Assembly: GCA_003140655.1 (NCBI GenBank)
Contig: PLKR01000025.1
Location: 1 to 8,320, forward strand
Origin: Acidobacteriaceae bacterium
GTDB lineage: Bacteria > Acidobacteriota > Terriglobia > Terriglobales > Acidobacteriaceae
Reading direction: 5' to 3'
DNA: 8,320 bases
Every line of letters begins with the position of its first letter. Within the stretch, counting starts at the first letter, position 1. The translations under genes were made by a program, and so were the position numbers. A model generated the notes under the pieces. The model was not told the DNA's origin. It saw only the letters and a list, made by a program, of their open reading frames with translations, and did not search any database. Below are positions 1 to 7,327 of this stretch, piece by piece.

Positions 1-506
1 CCAATTTTTCCAGCGATTTGTTTGTTAAGTAAACCGGAAACGACCAAGGGCAATACTTCTCGCTCCCGCGGAGTCAGAAATTCCAAGCGATTTCTAAGGG
101 TTGCAATTTCCCTCTCCTGTTGTCGTTTGGCACGATCCCGGTCCAACGCCACCTGAATCGCATCCAGCAGATCCTGATCCCGGAACGGTTTCGTCAGGAA
201 TTCGACGGCTCCCGCCTTCATGGCCCGCACCGTCATTGGGATATCGCCGTGGCCCGTAATAAAAATGATCGGAATGTGGATGTTGGCCTCAGCTAATTCG
301 CGCTGGAAGTCGAGACCGCTTATTCCTGGCAATCTGATGTCGAGGACGAGGCAACTCGGTGTATCTGGACGATTGGACCGCAGAAACGCATGAGCGGACT
401 CGAACGTCTCTACTTGCAATCTTACCGACTCGACGAGACGCTTGATCGCGCGACGAAACGACGGATCGTCATCCACGACAAACACAGTGGGGGCTCGTTC
501 TGTCAT
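1..506 (-). CDS. FixJ/NarL-family response regulator (partial, C-terminus outside window)
   Basis: This is a two-component response regulator, expected to be phosphorylated by a histidine kinase and then to bind DNA. 168 residues are visible and the frame stays open at the left edge. Residues 1-122 form a receiver: acidic pocket D12-D14, phospho-acceptor D56 in LVLDIRLPG, switch T84 in FITGHGD, and K106 in FLTKPF. A linker helix follows at about 123-142. Then comes the start of a LuxR-type helix-turn-helix, with TPREREVL at 145-152 and the first helix up to NKQIAGKI. FixJ proteins are about 200 residues, so roughly 35-45 are missing. The ATG at 504-506 is supported by the motif AAAGGTG just upstream. 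The gene lies 15 bp downstream of the kinase gene, so the two are almost certainly co-transcribed and cognate partners. FixJ-type architecture is clear; the target genes cannot be read from the sequence. Confidence 0.95.
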   Translation of the reverse strand, partial: MTERAPTVFVVDDDPSFRRAIKRLVESVRLQVETFESAHAFLRSNRPDTPSCLVLDIRLPGISGLDFQRELAEANIHIPIIFITGHGDIPMTVRAMKAGAVEFLTKPFRDQDLLDAIQVALDRDRAKRQQEREIATLRNRLEFLTPREREVLPLVVSGLLNKQIAGKI

Positions 507-510
507 GAAA

Positions 511-517
511 CACCTTT
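511..517 (-). promoter_or_regulatory. Ribosome binding site of the FixJ-like regulator
   Basis: AAAGGTG on the minus strand lies 4 nt before the ATG at 504-506, inside the 15-nt gap after the kinase stop codon. It supports both the chosen start and translation as the second gene of a kinase-regulator operon. Confidence 0.7.
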
Positions 518-521
518 ACTT

Positions 522-3212
522 TCATTGGGCCGGTAAAACAAATTGAAAAACCGCTCCCTTTGGGCGTCGCTCGGCCCACAAGCGCCCCCCATGGGACTCG
601 ATGATAGACAGACTGATCGATAATCCCATTCCAAGGCCCTCAGGCTTAGTGGTAAAGAATGGTTCGAAAATATGCTGGCTTTGCTGTGGGTCGAGGCCTT
701 TTCCAGAATCCTCGACCCGAATGAGCACCTCGTCAAGTTTCATGGCTGACTTGATGACAAGTTCGCGTCGCCGATGACCAGGCAAACGCATGGCCTCGAT
801 GGCGTTCGTGACCAGGTTGATTACAACCTGCTGCAGTTGTATGCGGTCGCCGATCACGGGCGGAAGATCATGGCCGAGATCGGTCCGCAAGGATACATCG
901 TTCCGAGTTAGCTCACGGCGCAAGAGCAGAGTGACCTCTTGAATGATCTGATTTATATCCACGGCAACTCGCTCGGAAGGGCCCTTCCGCAACAGCGCGC
1001 GGATTCTTGAAATGACGGCGCTCGCTCGACTGGCGTCATTTACAATGTCCGAGATGGCCTCGCGCAATCTGGGAGTGGCATTCGCGAACTGACGCAAACA
1101 GAAATTGGCGTTGATAACAATGGCCCCGAGCGGCTGGTTGACCTCATGGGCAATGGCCGCGGCCAGTTCCCCCATCGCAACCACCCGGGTAACGCGGGCG
1201 AGATCCTCCTGTGCCTGACGCAGCTGCTCTTCGGCTCGCCTCTGCTCGGTCACGTCAATACACGAGCCAATGTAACCAGCAAAAGACCCATCCGGATTGA
1301 ATCGTGGCACCCCAATGTCGGAGACCCATCGAAATTCGCCGTCGTGCCGTCGGAGACGGTATTCCATGCGGAATGCCTCTCGGCGGTCGAAGGACTGAGT
1401 ATACGTATCCAGAGATCTCCGCAAATCCTCAGGGTCGACTCCCTCCGCCCAGCCATTGCCAAGCTCGCGGTCAATAGATCGGCCGCTGAAGTCCAGCCAA
1501 GGCTTGTTGAAGTAGGTACAGAGCTTGTCGGTCCCCGACATCCAGATCATCACCGGAGCATTATCGGCCACCAGTCGAAAGCGTGCCTCACTCTCGCGTA
1601 GCTCTGCCTCCGCGCGTTTTCGTTCCGTGATGTCTCGTCCGATGTCCAGTCTCGACCCGTCTGAAAGATGTACGACATAAGCGGCCATGTCTATCACCCG
1701 CCCGTCCCTCGCCCTCACTTTGAACTCGGCGGGCCCACTAGTTGGCGCGGCAGCGTAATTCTGCGCCATTTGGCGATACTGCGGATCGGGGTAAAGCTCG
1801 ACAAATATATCCCGATTTTGTTTATGTATTTCTTGCAGCGTCCAACCTATCATGCGCTCCCATTCGGGATTGACAAGTTCGATGTGGCCATCCGCGCCGA
1901 AGAAGGCTATCATCACGGGGATATTCTCGAATATCTTCTGGAAAATCTCCTTCTGCTTTCTCAATTCATCCTCGGCCCGCTTCCGGTCCTCGATATCGGT
2001 ATTTGTTCCGTACCATCTGACGATGTGTTCCTCGGAGTCCCTCTGTGGCAAGCCACGCGCTAGAAACCAGCGATATTGCCCGTTGGCCCCGCGATGACGC
2101 TCTTCCTGCTCGTAGGGCACGCACGTAGTTACGGACTCGTGCCAGGCTTTCAACACCCGCTCCCGATCTTCGGGATGAAGCATTCTCTGCCAACCCTCGC
2201 CTTGCAGTTCCTCCAGCGAGAGACCCATGTAGGAGCGCCATTGCAGGTTGCAGAAATCCAGGCTGCCATCGAGCGGGCCGCTCCATATCTGTTGCGGGAT
2301 GGTGTCGATCACAAGTCGCAAGTGATCTTCGCTCTGCCGCAGCTCATCTTCGACTCTTTGACGTTCGACTATTTCCTTTCTCAGCGATTGGTTGACAGTT
2401 TCAATCTGCAATGTGCGCTCGGCGACGCGACGTTCCAGGTCCTGGTTAAGCCGCTGAATTTCGGCGCCCGCCCGCCTGTCCACGGATGATGTGACGATCG
2501 CGGTCGCAAGCACGATCAAGGTCGCAATGACGACTCCAGAGCTGCCAAGGGGGGTTATGCTCACGGTGTGGCGAAGGTCCGGAGCCGAGGAGGGAACAAA
2601 ACTTGCAGCGGCCATTCCGGAGTAATGCATGGCGGAGATAGCGGCTCCCATCACCATGGCGCTCCCAAGCCTTCGCGGAACACTCCATCTGGTCTCTTCT
2701 CGCAGGCCGAACGCCAAAAGCAACGCAATTAGAGAAAATAGGATTGCGAGCAAGATGGAACACGTCACCAGAAAAGCTGAATACTGGGTGATGGCCGGTA
2801 CTCTCATTGCGGCCACCAACATGTAATGCAGGCCCGCGATACCGGCGCTCATAACGATGCTGCCGGTCAAGGCTTGGACGCCGCCCATCTTCTGCCGGCT
2901 CGTCACATAGAGTGCGACCGCGGACGCTAGGATGGCTATCAGGAGCGCTGCCAGAACCGTTGGCCAGTGATACTCAACGAGCACTGGCAAGTGGAAGGCC
3001 AGCATCCCCTTGAGGTGCATCGCCCAGATGCCGACGCCCATCGCAACGGCGCCACCGCTCAACCAGGCCAGTCGAACCCGGCCGCTCGCGGCTGTCACGC
3101 GTCCCGCAAGGTCGAGCCCGGCATAGGACGCGGCGACGGCTATCAACACCGAGCGCGCCACCTCGGGGTAGTCGTAGAAGCCGGGGAGCGCCGCATTTGC
3201 AGAGATCATCAC
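522..3212 (-). CDS. MHYT-PAS-PAS-PAS membrane sensor histidine kinase
   Basis: This is an 896-residue inner-membrane sensor kinase. Residues 1-242 are about seven hydrophobic helices with the repeated MHYT signature: AMHLKGM near 64-70, LHYMLVAAM near 128-136 and AMHYSGM near 194-200. MHYT domains are proposed to bind copper and sense O2, CO or NO. A coiled coil spans about 245-300. Three PAS/PAC units follow (about 292-413, 421-534 and 541-657), each ending in a D-x-T/D-E-x-(R/K)-(R/K)-A-E type motif. The first and third look like the PAS_3 subtype. The HisKA domain has H689 in IAHEVNQPLG, as in FixL/NtrB-like kinases. The ATPase domain shows the N box (N803 in NLVTNAIEA), G1 DSGKG at 835-839, the F box IFEPFFTT and G2 GLGMGL at 859-864. 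All catalytic motifs look intact. The start is GTG at 3210-3212, or the adjacent ATG at 3207-3209; the Shine-Dalgarno is weak. It is followed at once by its likely FixJ-type partner. The actual stimulus is unknown. Confidence 0.95.
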   Translation of the reverse strand: MMISANAALPGFYDYPEVARSVLIAVAASYAGLDLAGRVTAASGRVRLAWLSGGAVAMGVGIWAMHLKGMLAFHLPVLVEYHWPTVLAALLIAILASAVALYVTSRQKMGGVQALTGSIVMSAGIAGLHYMLVAAMRVPAITQYSAFLVTCSILLAILFSLIALLLAFGLREETRWSVPRRLGSAMVMGAAISAMHYSGMAAASFVPSSAPDLRHTVSITPLGSSGVVIATLIVLATAIVTSSVDRRAGAEIQRLNQDLERRVAERTLQIETVNQSLRKEIVERQRVEDELRQSEDHLRLVIDTIPQQIWSGPLDGSLDFCNLQWRSYMGLSLEELQGEGWQRMLHPEDRERVLKAWHESVTTCVPYEQEERHRGANGQYRWFLARGLPQRDSEEHIVRWYGTNTDIEDRKRAEDELRKQKEIFQKIFENIPVMIAFFGADGHIELVNPEWERMIGWTLQEIHKQNRDIFVELYPDPQYRQMAQNYAAAPTSGPAEFKVRARDGRVIDMAAYVVHLSDGSRLDIGRDITERKRAEAELRESEARFRLVADNAPVMIWMSGTDKLCTYFNKPWLDFSGRSIDRELGNGWAEGVDPEDLRRSLDTYTQSFDRREAFRMEYRLRRHDGEFRWVSDIGVPRFNPDGSFAGYIGSCIDVTEQRRAEEQLRQAQEDLARVTRVVAMGELAAAIAHEVNQPLGAIVINANFCLRQFANATPRLREAISDIVNDASRASAVISRIRALLRKGPSERVAVDINQIIQEVTLLLRRELTRNDVSLRTDLGHDLPPVIGDRIQLQQVVINLVTNAIEAMRLPGHRRRELVIKSAMKLDEVLIRVEDSGKGLDPQQSQHIFEPFFTTKPEGLGMGLSISLSIIESHGGRLWAERRPKGAVFQFVLPAQ

Positions 3213-3380
3213 AACGGATCTCGCTTGTAGATTATGATCAGATTGCGACCTTCTCCGCAGAAATCAATCGAATGGCTGGGACACAAGATCTGAGCGGAAC
3301 TAATACTGCCGAGAATGAAAGCCTGTATCATGACCACACTCGGGCGTCTGCGGCCTGAAGAACTCCGGCTCGCCGGTCTT

Positions 3381-3572
3381 TCAAATCTTCGCACTTAGCC
3401 AATCGCACAGCAGGTGGAAAGACTTTGCGTATAGTTCGACGTGCCCGCACTCTTCACATACGCCCACTGAGATCTCCACTGTATAAACAGAGTGATCTGG
3501 AGTCTCCCGCGTAAAATCTAAATCCACCGCACCTCTTACCCGATTGGGGTGCTGGCAATTTCCCGCAGCCAA
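3381..3572 (-). CDS. Small putative zinc-ribbon protein, 63 aa
   Basis: No named family is recognised with certainty. The C-terminal half reads as a plausible structured domain: an alternating beta stretch (TVEISVGVCEECGHVELYAKS) with a C-x2-C-G knuckle, then an amphipathic helix with a further Cys (LLCDWL). An N-terminal Cys and His (NCQH) could complete a metal site, although the usual C-x2-C of a zinc ribbon is not present there. The start is TTG at 3570-3572 directly behind a long purine run containing GGAGG. An in-frame TGA 11 codons upstream limits extension, and an internal GTG at codon 16 is an alternative start. The gene runs in the same direction as the kinase, whose start lies about 170 bp downstream, so it could be the first gene of that operon. 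It could also be a chance frame; the C-x2-C-G motif and the purine-rich leader are the main support. Confidence 0.45.
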   Translation of the reverse strand: MAAGNCQHPNRVRGAVDLDFTRETPDHSVYTVEISVGVCEECGHVELYAKSFHLLCDWLSAKI

Positions 3573-3623
3573 TCCCCCTCCCTCTGGCAGCCCGCCACGG
3601 CGTCAAGTCAGCCTTGTGCTGGG

Positions 3624-3650
3624 CTTAATGCCGCAATCAACCAGATTAAG
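3624..3650. promoter_or_regulatory. Inverted repeat CTTAAT-N15-ATTAAG
   Basis: A perfect 6-bp dyad with a 15-nt spacer puts half-sites about 21 bp apart centre to centre, roughly two helical turns. It lies between two divergent regulatory operons, just upstream of the small minus-strand gene. It could be an operator for a dimeric regulator. Six-bp dyads are common by chance, so support is weak. Confidence 0.25.
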
Positions 3651-3837
3651 AACGCAACCTGTGCATGATTGCTGGTAATTTACACCCTAAGCTAAGCGGT
3701 TGGAAACAAATTAGCGACGCATCTTATCGCTGTGCAGATTCCGCCTCAGTGCGCGCCAAGAACCGACGGACCACAAATGCATTGAGTCAGTGAAAATGGC
3801 CGCGAGAACAAGGATTTCTATCCCAATACCTGCCCTA

Positions 3838-3868
3838 AACCTTCGTAAAACTCAGCCTTCCGAAGGTT
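3838..3868. promoter_or_regulatory. Inverted repeat AACCTTCG-N15-CGAAGGTT
   Basis: A perfect 8-bp dyad with a 15-nt spacer lies about 80 bp upstream of the TTG start of the lone receiver. A second, overlapping dyad (GCCTT and AAGGC around 3855-3873) gives an alternative hairpin. There is no T-run, so it is not an intrinsic terminator. An operator or a leader-RNA hairpin for the plus-strand operon is possible. Confidence 0.35.
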
Positions 3869-3936
3869 AAGGCCGCCTGTACCAATGCGCAATAGATTTC
3901 GGGTCGCGTCCGGTGCTACTTTCGCAACTGAACAGC

Positions 3937-3942
3937 GGAGGG
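3937..3942 (+). promoter_or_regulatory. Ribosome binding site deciding a TTG start
   Basis: GGAGGG lies 4 nt before TTG at 3947. The in-frame codons upstream run into a TGA six codons back with no ATG or GTG between, so this site and the TTG are the best start of the receiver gene. The first alternative is an internal GTG at 3962. Confidence 0.7.
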
Positions 3943-3946
3943 CGAG

Positions 3947-4339
3947 TTGCCCAAGACTCGAGTGCTCTCGGTGGTAGACGATGATGCTTCGGTCCGCGAG
4001 GCAACTGGAAGACTGATCAAATCGTTCGGTTTTACGGTCGAGATCTTCGGCTCCGGGGAGGAATTCTTGCGTTTCGGCAGTCTGTGCATTACGTCATGCC
4101 TAGTGCTTGACATGCAAATGCCCGGCATGAGCGGACTTCAACTGCAGAGTCATTTGGTGGCTGCAGGTTACCGCATTCCGATCATTTTCATCACGGCCCA
4201 TCCGGATGAGAGGACCAGGGCACGGGCGCTCGAAGCCGGGGCAGTGGACTTCCTGACCAAGCCGTTCGCGGGAGAGGCCCTGCTCAGTGGAATCCGGTCG
4301 GCCCTGAAACTTAGCGACGGTGTTACACAGCCTTGGTAA
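3947..4339 (+). CDS. Stand-alone receiver-domain response regulator (FixJ-like)
   Basis: This is a 130-residue protein made of one receiver domain. Key residues are D11-D13 (VVDDDAS), phospho-acceptor D55 in LVLDMQMPGMSG, T83 in IFITAHPD and K105-P106 in FLTKPF. It closely resembles the receiver of the FixJ-type regulator at the left edge, but stops after helix 5 with no DNA-binding domain. It must therefore act by protein contact, as a phosphate sink, or as a competitor for the kinase. It starts at TTG, backed by GGAGGG and an in-frame stop upstream. It lies 63 bp before the sigma-54 activator gene with no terminator between, so the two are probably co-transcribed. The likely phosphodonor is the MHYT-PAS kinase encoded divergently, which is an inference from proximity. 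Truncation of a FixJ protein is an alternative history; the receiver itself looks intact. Confidence 0.93.
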   Translation: MPKTRVLSVVDDDASVREATGRLIKSFGFTVEIFGSGEEFLRFGSLCITSCLVLDMQMPGMSGLQLQSHLVAAGYRIPIIFITAHPDERTRARALEAGAVDFLTKPFAGEALLSGIRSALKLSDGVTQPW

Positions 4340-4402
4340 CTGCCATGTCGTCGAAGCCTTTCTTGGGGGAGCGTTCTTTGGGCGCGAGAGGATGTTGTAG
4401 CG

Positions 4403-6481
4403 ATGTCGTCTAATGCAGTGCCACAACCCAACTCTAGCCCTTCTGAAATTGATCATTACAAGCTTCTCAAGATGGTGGACCTCATGGTCCACCATCGGAA
4501 CCTTCCAGAATTCTTTGTCGCAATGGCAGGACAACTGAGCGACGTGGCTGCAGCTGAAATCATCAATTTCTCGCTGCACGATCCCACCAGAAATGTTATG
4601 CGGCTGCATGTCCTGGAAGGCACGGAGCTAGTCCACGCCCCGATCGAAGTTGAGGTTGCCGACTCACCCGCTGGTATCGCCTGGCAAACCCAGCAGCCCC
4701 TGGTAGTGCCTGACGTAAGCGCAGAAACTCGTTTCCGCTCTATGCTGAGTCTTCTCGGGGAGAGAGGAATACGGTCGTACTGCGCCCTACCTCTGACAAC
4801 TGCGGGAAAACGGTTGGGAGCTTTGGGCCTGGGCACTCGCCAGGTGAGTGCCTATAGCGAAGAGAATCTACGATCGCTACAGCGGGTGGCGGAACTGGTG
4901 GCTCTGGCCGTGGACAACGCACTCACACACGAAGCTTTGCAGCAGCAGAAGCAACGGCTGCAAGTGCTGCTGGAAGTCAGCACTACACTGATGATCAACC
5001 GAGACTTGGAGAAGCTATTCCCAGAAATTTCTCTGTTCATGGGGAGGGTGATCAAGCACGACTACGCCAGTGTGGCCTTTTATGACGAGGCCGCTTGCAC
5101 GCTGTCCTTGTATCCGCTCGATTCTCCTCCGACGCACGGACCTCTTGAGACGGATACGGCTCTCCCCGTCCAAGAGACTCCCTTTGGTCGGGCTTTGCTG
5201 GAAGGGGAGATCAAGATTTTCAGGCGCGAGGATCTGGTTGCGATTCGGTCCGGCCTTGTTAGCCAAATGCTCAAACAGGGTGTGCAATCACTCTGCTTTA
5301 TTCCACTGATCACTCGCAAAGGCACTCTGGGAGCGTTGAATCTGGTGAGCAAGGAACAAGATGCCTTCATATCCCAGGATCTCGACTTCTTAAAGCAAGT
5401 GGCGGCGCAAGTGGCCATCGCGCTGGACAATGCTCGTGCCTATCGCGAAATCGCCGAACTCAAAGACGAACTGGCGAAGGAAAAGCCGGAAGATGAAATC
5501 CGCTCGGAACTGAACTTCGAAGAGATCGTGGGTAAGAGCGCCGCGCTCAAACGAGTGCTAAACCAGGCCAGAACCGTGGCTCCCAGCGATGCCACCGTGT
5601 TGATCCTGGGAGAGACGGGTACGGGCAAGGAACTGATCGCCCGAGCCATCCACCGGATGAGCTCCCGCAAGAACGCCAGCTTCATCAAACTCAATTGTGC
5701 AGCGATTCCTATGGGACTGCTGGAAAGCGAGCTATTCGGGCACGAGAAGGGCGCGTTTACCGGCGCGGTCAGCCAGAAGATCGGTCGTCTGGCATTAGCC
5801 GATAAAGGAACGCTCTTTCTGGATGAGGTCGGAGAGATCCCACTGGAAATGCAGCCGAAGTTATTGCGAGTGCTGCAGGACCAGGAGTTCGAACGCCTGG
5901 GCAGCACCCGCAGCATCCGCGTCAATATACGGCTAATCGCGGCCACGAACCGGGATCTGGCACAGAGCGTAGCCAGCCGGCAGTTCCGAAGTGATCTGTA
6001 CTACCGCCTAAATGTTTTCCCCATCCGCATGCCAGAGCTGCGGGAGCGGAAGGAGGACATTCCTCTGCTGGTGCGCTATTTCGTACAGGACTTCGCTCGC
6101 CGTATGAAGAAGCAAATCGAAGCCATCCCCGCGGAAACCATGAATGCATTGGTGAACTGGACGTGGCCGGGGAATGTGAGGGAACTGGAGAACATCATCG
6201 AGCGCTCGGTGATCCTCTCACAAGGCCCGATTCTGACGGTTCCACTGGGCGAATTGAGCCTATCCCCGCAAGACTCCCTCAACGATGGCACGCTGGAAAA
6301 CCTGCGGCGCGAGACCATTGTTCGCGTGCTGCGTGAAACCGGCGGAGTGCTGAGCGGACCACGCGGAGCGGCGGCACGACTGGGTCTGAAAAGGACAACG
6401 TTGCAGTCCAGAATGCAGAAGCTGGGAATCTCCCACGAAGAGTATGAGAACCAACAACGCAATGAAGAGCATGAAAACTAA
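4403..6481 (+). CDS. GAF-GAF-AAA+-Fis sigma-54-dependent transcriptional activator (FhlA-like)
   Basis: This is a 692-residue bacterial enhancer-binding protein that uses ATP hydrolysis to open promoters held by sigma-54 RNA polymerase. Residues about 30-175 and 183-347 are two GAF ligand-sensing domains, joined by a helix at 174-190. A linker at 347-370 leads to the AAA+ domain at about 373-610: Walker A GETGTGKE 403-410, the sigma-54-contacting loop GAFTGA 450-455, Walker B LFLDE 471-475, sensor I AATNRDL 513-519, the arginine-finger region FRSDLYYRL 528-536 and sensor II WPGNVREL 588-595. A Fis-type helix-turn-helix occupies 630-675. All motifs are present, so it should be active. The layout matches FhlA (formate-responsive) and related proteins, but the ligand cannot be read. 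The ATG at 4403 has only a weak, distant GAGAGG upstream, so coupling to the receiver transcript is possible. A degenerate copy of its AAA+ domain follows 25 bp downstream. Confidence 0.96.
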   Translation: MSSNAVPQPNSSPSEIDHYKLLKMVDLMVHHRNLPEFFVAMAGQLSDVAAAEIINFSLHDPTRNVMRLHVLEGTELVHAPIEVEVADSPAGIAWQTQQPLVVPDVSAETRFRSMLSLLGERGIRSYCALPLTTAGKRLGALGLGTRQVSAYSEENLRSLQRVAELVALAVDNALTHEALQQQKQRLQVLLEVSTTLMINRDLEKLFPEISLFMGRVIKHDYASVAFYDEAACTLSLYPLDSPPTHGPLETDTALPVQETPFGRALLEGEIKIFRREDLVAIRSGLVSQMLKQGVQSLCFIPLITRKGTLGALNLVSKEQDAFISQDLDFLKQVAAQVAIALDNARAYREIAELKDELAKEKPEDEIRSELNFEEIVGKSAALKRVLNQARTVAPSDATVLILGETGTGKELIARAIHRMSSRKNASFIKLNCAAIPMGLLESELFGHEKGAFTGAVSQKIGRLALADKGTLFLDEVGEIPLEMQPKLLRVLQDQEFERLGSTRSIRVNIRLIAATNRDLAQSVASRQFRSDLYYRLNVFPIRMPELRERKEDIPLLVRYFVQDFARRMKKQIEAIPAETMNALVNWTWPGNVRELENIIERSVILSQGPILTVPLGELSLSPQDSLNDGTLENLRRETIVRVLRETGGVLSGPRGAAARLGLKRTTLQSRMQKLGISHEEYENQQRNEEHEN
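5513..6256 (+). repeat. Tandem duplication, copy A (AAA+ domain of the full-length activator)
   Basis: Codons 371-618 of the activator align with codons 10-253 of the downstream gene at a nearly constant offset of 1021 bp in the 5' part. The DNA is still partly identical; for example a 20-base stretch starting CTGGAAAGCG is shared at 5720-5739 and 6741-6760. By-eye protein identity is about 59%. This indicates duplication of the domain in place, followed by divergence. Confidence 0.75.
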
Positions 6482-6491
6482 TCGTCCCTTC

Positions 6492-6498
6492 GGGAGGA
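6492..6498 (+). promoter_or_regulatory. Strong Shine-Dalgarno of the degenerate AAA+ gene
   Basis: GGGAGGA lies 8 nt before the ATG at 6507, in the 25-nt gap after the activator stop codon. It is the best ribosome binding site among the plus-strand genes here. That argues that the short copy is translated rather than being dead sequence. Confidence 0.75.
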
Positions 6499-6506
6499 AG
6501 CTGTAA

Positions 6507-7268
6507 ATGCGACGCGAAGTTCATTCTGAACCTGACTTTGATGGGATCATCGGCCAGAGTCCGGTGTTGAAGGCGGTCCTGGCGTTGGCGAGGGAAATGG
6601 CGGTAAGCGACGCCCCAGTCTTGATCCTGGGCGAAACCGGCTCCGGTAAGGAGTCTATTGCCCGCGCGATTCATCGCATCAGCGGAAGAAGGAACCATAG
6701 CTTCGTGAAGGTCAATTGTGCGACGACTGCGGAGGGGCAACTGGAAAGCGAGCTATTCGGACATCAGAAGGAAAGTTCGGACGACGCCATCAGCCAGACA
6801 ACCGGTCGGCTCGAATTGGCAAATAAGGGCACGCTCTTCCTGCAAGAGATCGCACGGGACCTTCAGCCTAAGATGCTTCGCGCGCTGAAGAGCGGGGAAT
6901 TTGAACCTCTGGGCAGCGCGCGAAGCATCCGGGTGAACGTGCGCTGGATCGCCTCCAGCAGGCACGATCTGGCAGAGCTCGGGCAACATAGATTTCGTGA
7001 GGATCTGTACGACCAACTAAGCGCAGCTCCCCTCGAGGTTCCGCCTCTACGCAAACGCCGTGAAGATATCCCCCTGCTGGTGCGCTATTTTGTGCAGAAG
7101 TTCGCTGGCCGGATGAATAAACGCATCGTAACTGTGCCGTCCGAAACCATGAATGTTCTGACGAAATCGAGCTGGCCGGGCAACGTCAGCGAGCTGGAAA
7201 GCTTTATCGAGCGAGCAGTCATTTTGACTGAAGGGCCTACATTGCAAGCTGCACTCGCGGATCTCTGA
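6507..7268 (+). CDS. Degenerate, truncated sigma-54 activator AAA+ paralogue (no GAF, no HTH)
   Basis: This 253-residue protein is essentially one AAA+ domain, about 59% identical by eye to residues 371-618 of the gene before it. Walker A is intact (GETGSGKES, 42-50). Several residues essential in the family are changed. The GAFTGA loop is ESSDDA (89-94). The Walker B Asp is Gln in LFLQE (113), and a 3-residue deletion follows. Sensor I AATNRDL has become ASSRHDL. The second arginine-finger position in FREDLYDQL is Gln. The sensor II Arg is Ser in WPGNVSEL. The protein ends just after the lid, with no Fis domain and no remnant of one in the next bases. It should therefore bind nucleotide but hydrolyse it poorly, and should not contact sigma-54. 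The frame is open throughout and preceded by GGGAGGA. It could form mixed rings with the full-length activator and dampen it, or be an early-stage pseudogene. Expression and function are inferred. Confidence 0.85.
   Translation: MRREVHSEPDFDGIIGQSPVLKAVLALAREMAVSDAPVLILGETGSGKESIARAIHRISGRRNHSFVKVNCATTAEGQLESELFGHQKESSDDAISQTTGRLELANKGTLFLQEIARDLQPKMLRALKSGEFEPLGSARSIRVNVRWIASSRHDLAELGQHRFREDLYDQLSAAPLEVPPLRKRREDIPLLVRYFVQKFAGRMNKRIVTVPSETMNVLTKSSWPGNVSELESFIERAVILTEGPTLQAALADL
6534..7265 (+). repeat. Tandem duplication, copy B (degenerate AAA+ domain)
   Basis: This is the partner of the segment at 5513-6256. Relative to copy A it has a net loss of four codons, three after Walker B and one before the arginine-finger region, all in frame. 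Substitutions cluster in functional loops, while flanking blocks such as the REDIPLLVRYFVQ region are almost unchanged. Confidence 0.75.
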
Positions 7269-7327
7269 CCGGAATCGAGAACGAGATGTCTGCAGCTTAT
7301 TGATCGCGCGTCTCTGATAAACAACTG

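Larger units (their letters stand above)
3573..3946. other. Divergent intergenic region
   Basis: These 374 bp separate the minus-strand sensor operon from the plus-strand receiver/sigma-54 activator genes, so promoters for both directions are expected here. No convincing coding frame is present. No good -24/-12 (GG-N10-GC) sigma-54 promoter and no strong -35/-10 pair was found by eye. The clearest structure is two inverted repeats, listed separately. Confidence 0.6.

Noticed and set aside
1146..2489. Plus-strand frames of 130-150 codons opposite the kinase
   Set aside because: They lie fully antisense to a kinase gene whose motifs are intact, and their translations show no domain signal.
3209..3394. 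61-codon minus-strand frame ending at the kinase start (stop overlaps the kinase GTG/ATG)
   Set aside because: The low-complexity, Arg/Ser-rich translation has no recognisable domain, it starts with GTG inside the 63-aa frame, and no ribosome binding site was seen. The stop-start overlap with the kinase is probably coincidence, though a coupling leader peptide cannot be ruled out.
3700..3728. Possible sigma-70 promoter TTGGAA with TCTTAT
   Set aside because: Only four of six bases match at each hexamer, with 16-nt spacing and over 200 bp of leader. That is not distinguishable from background.
3573..3946. Sigma-54 promoter for the activator operon
   Set aside because: Near matches such as TGGCA followed by GCA around 3553-3567 have the wrong spacing between GG and GC by one base. 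None fits the -24/-12 rule.
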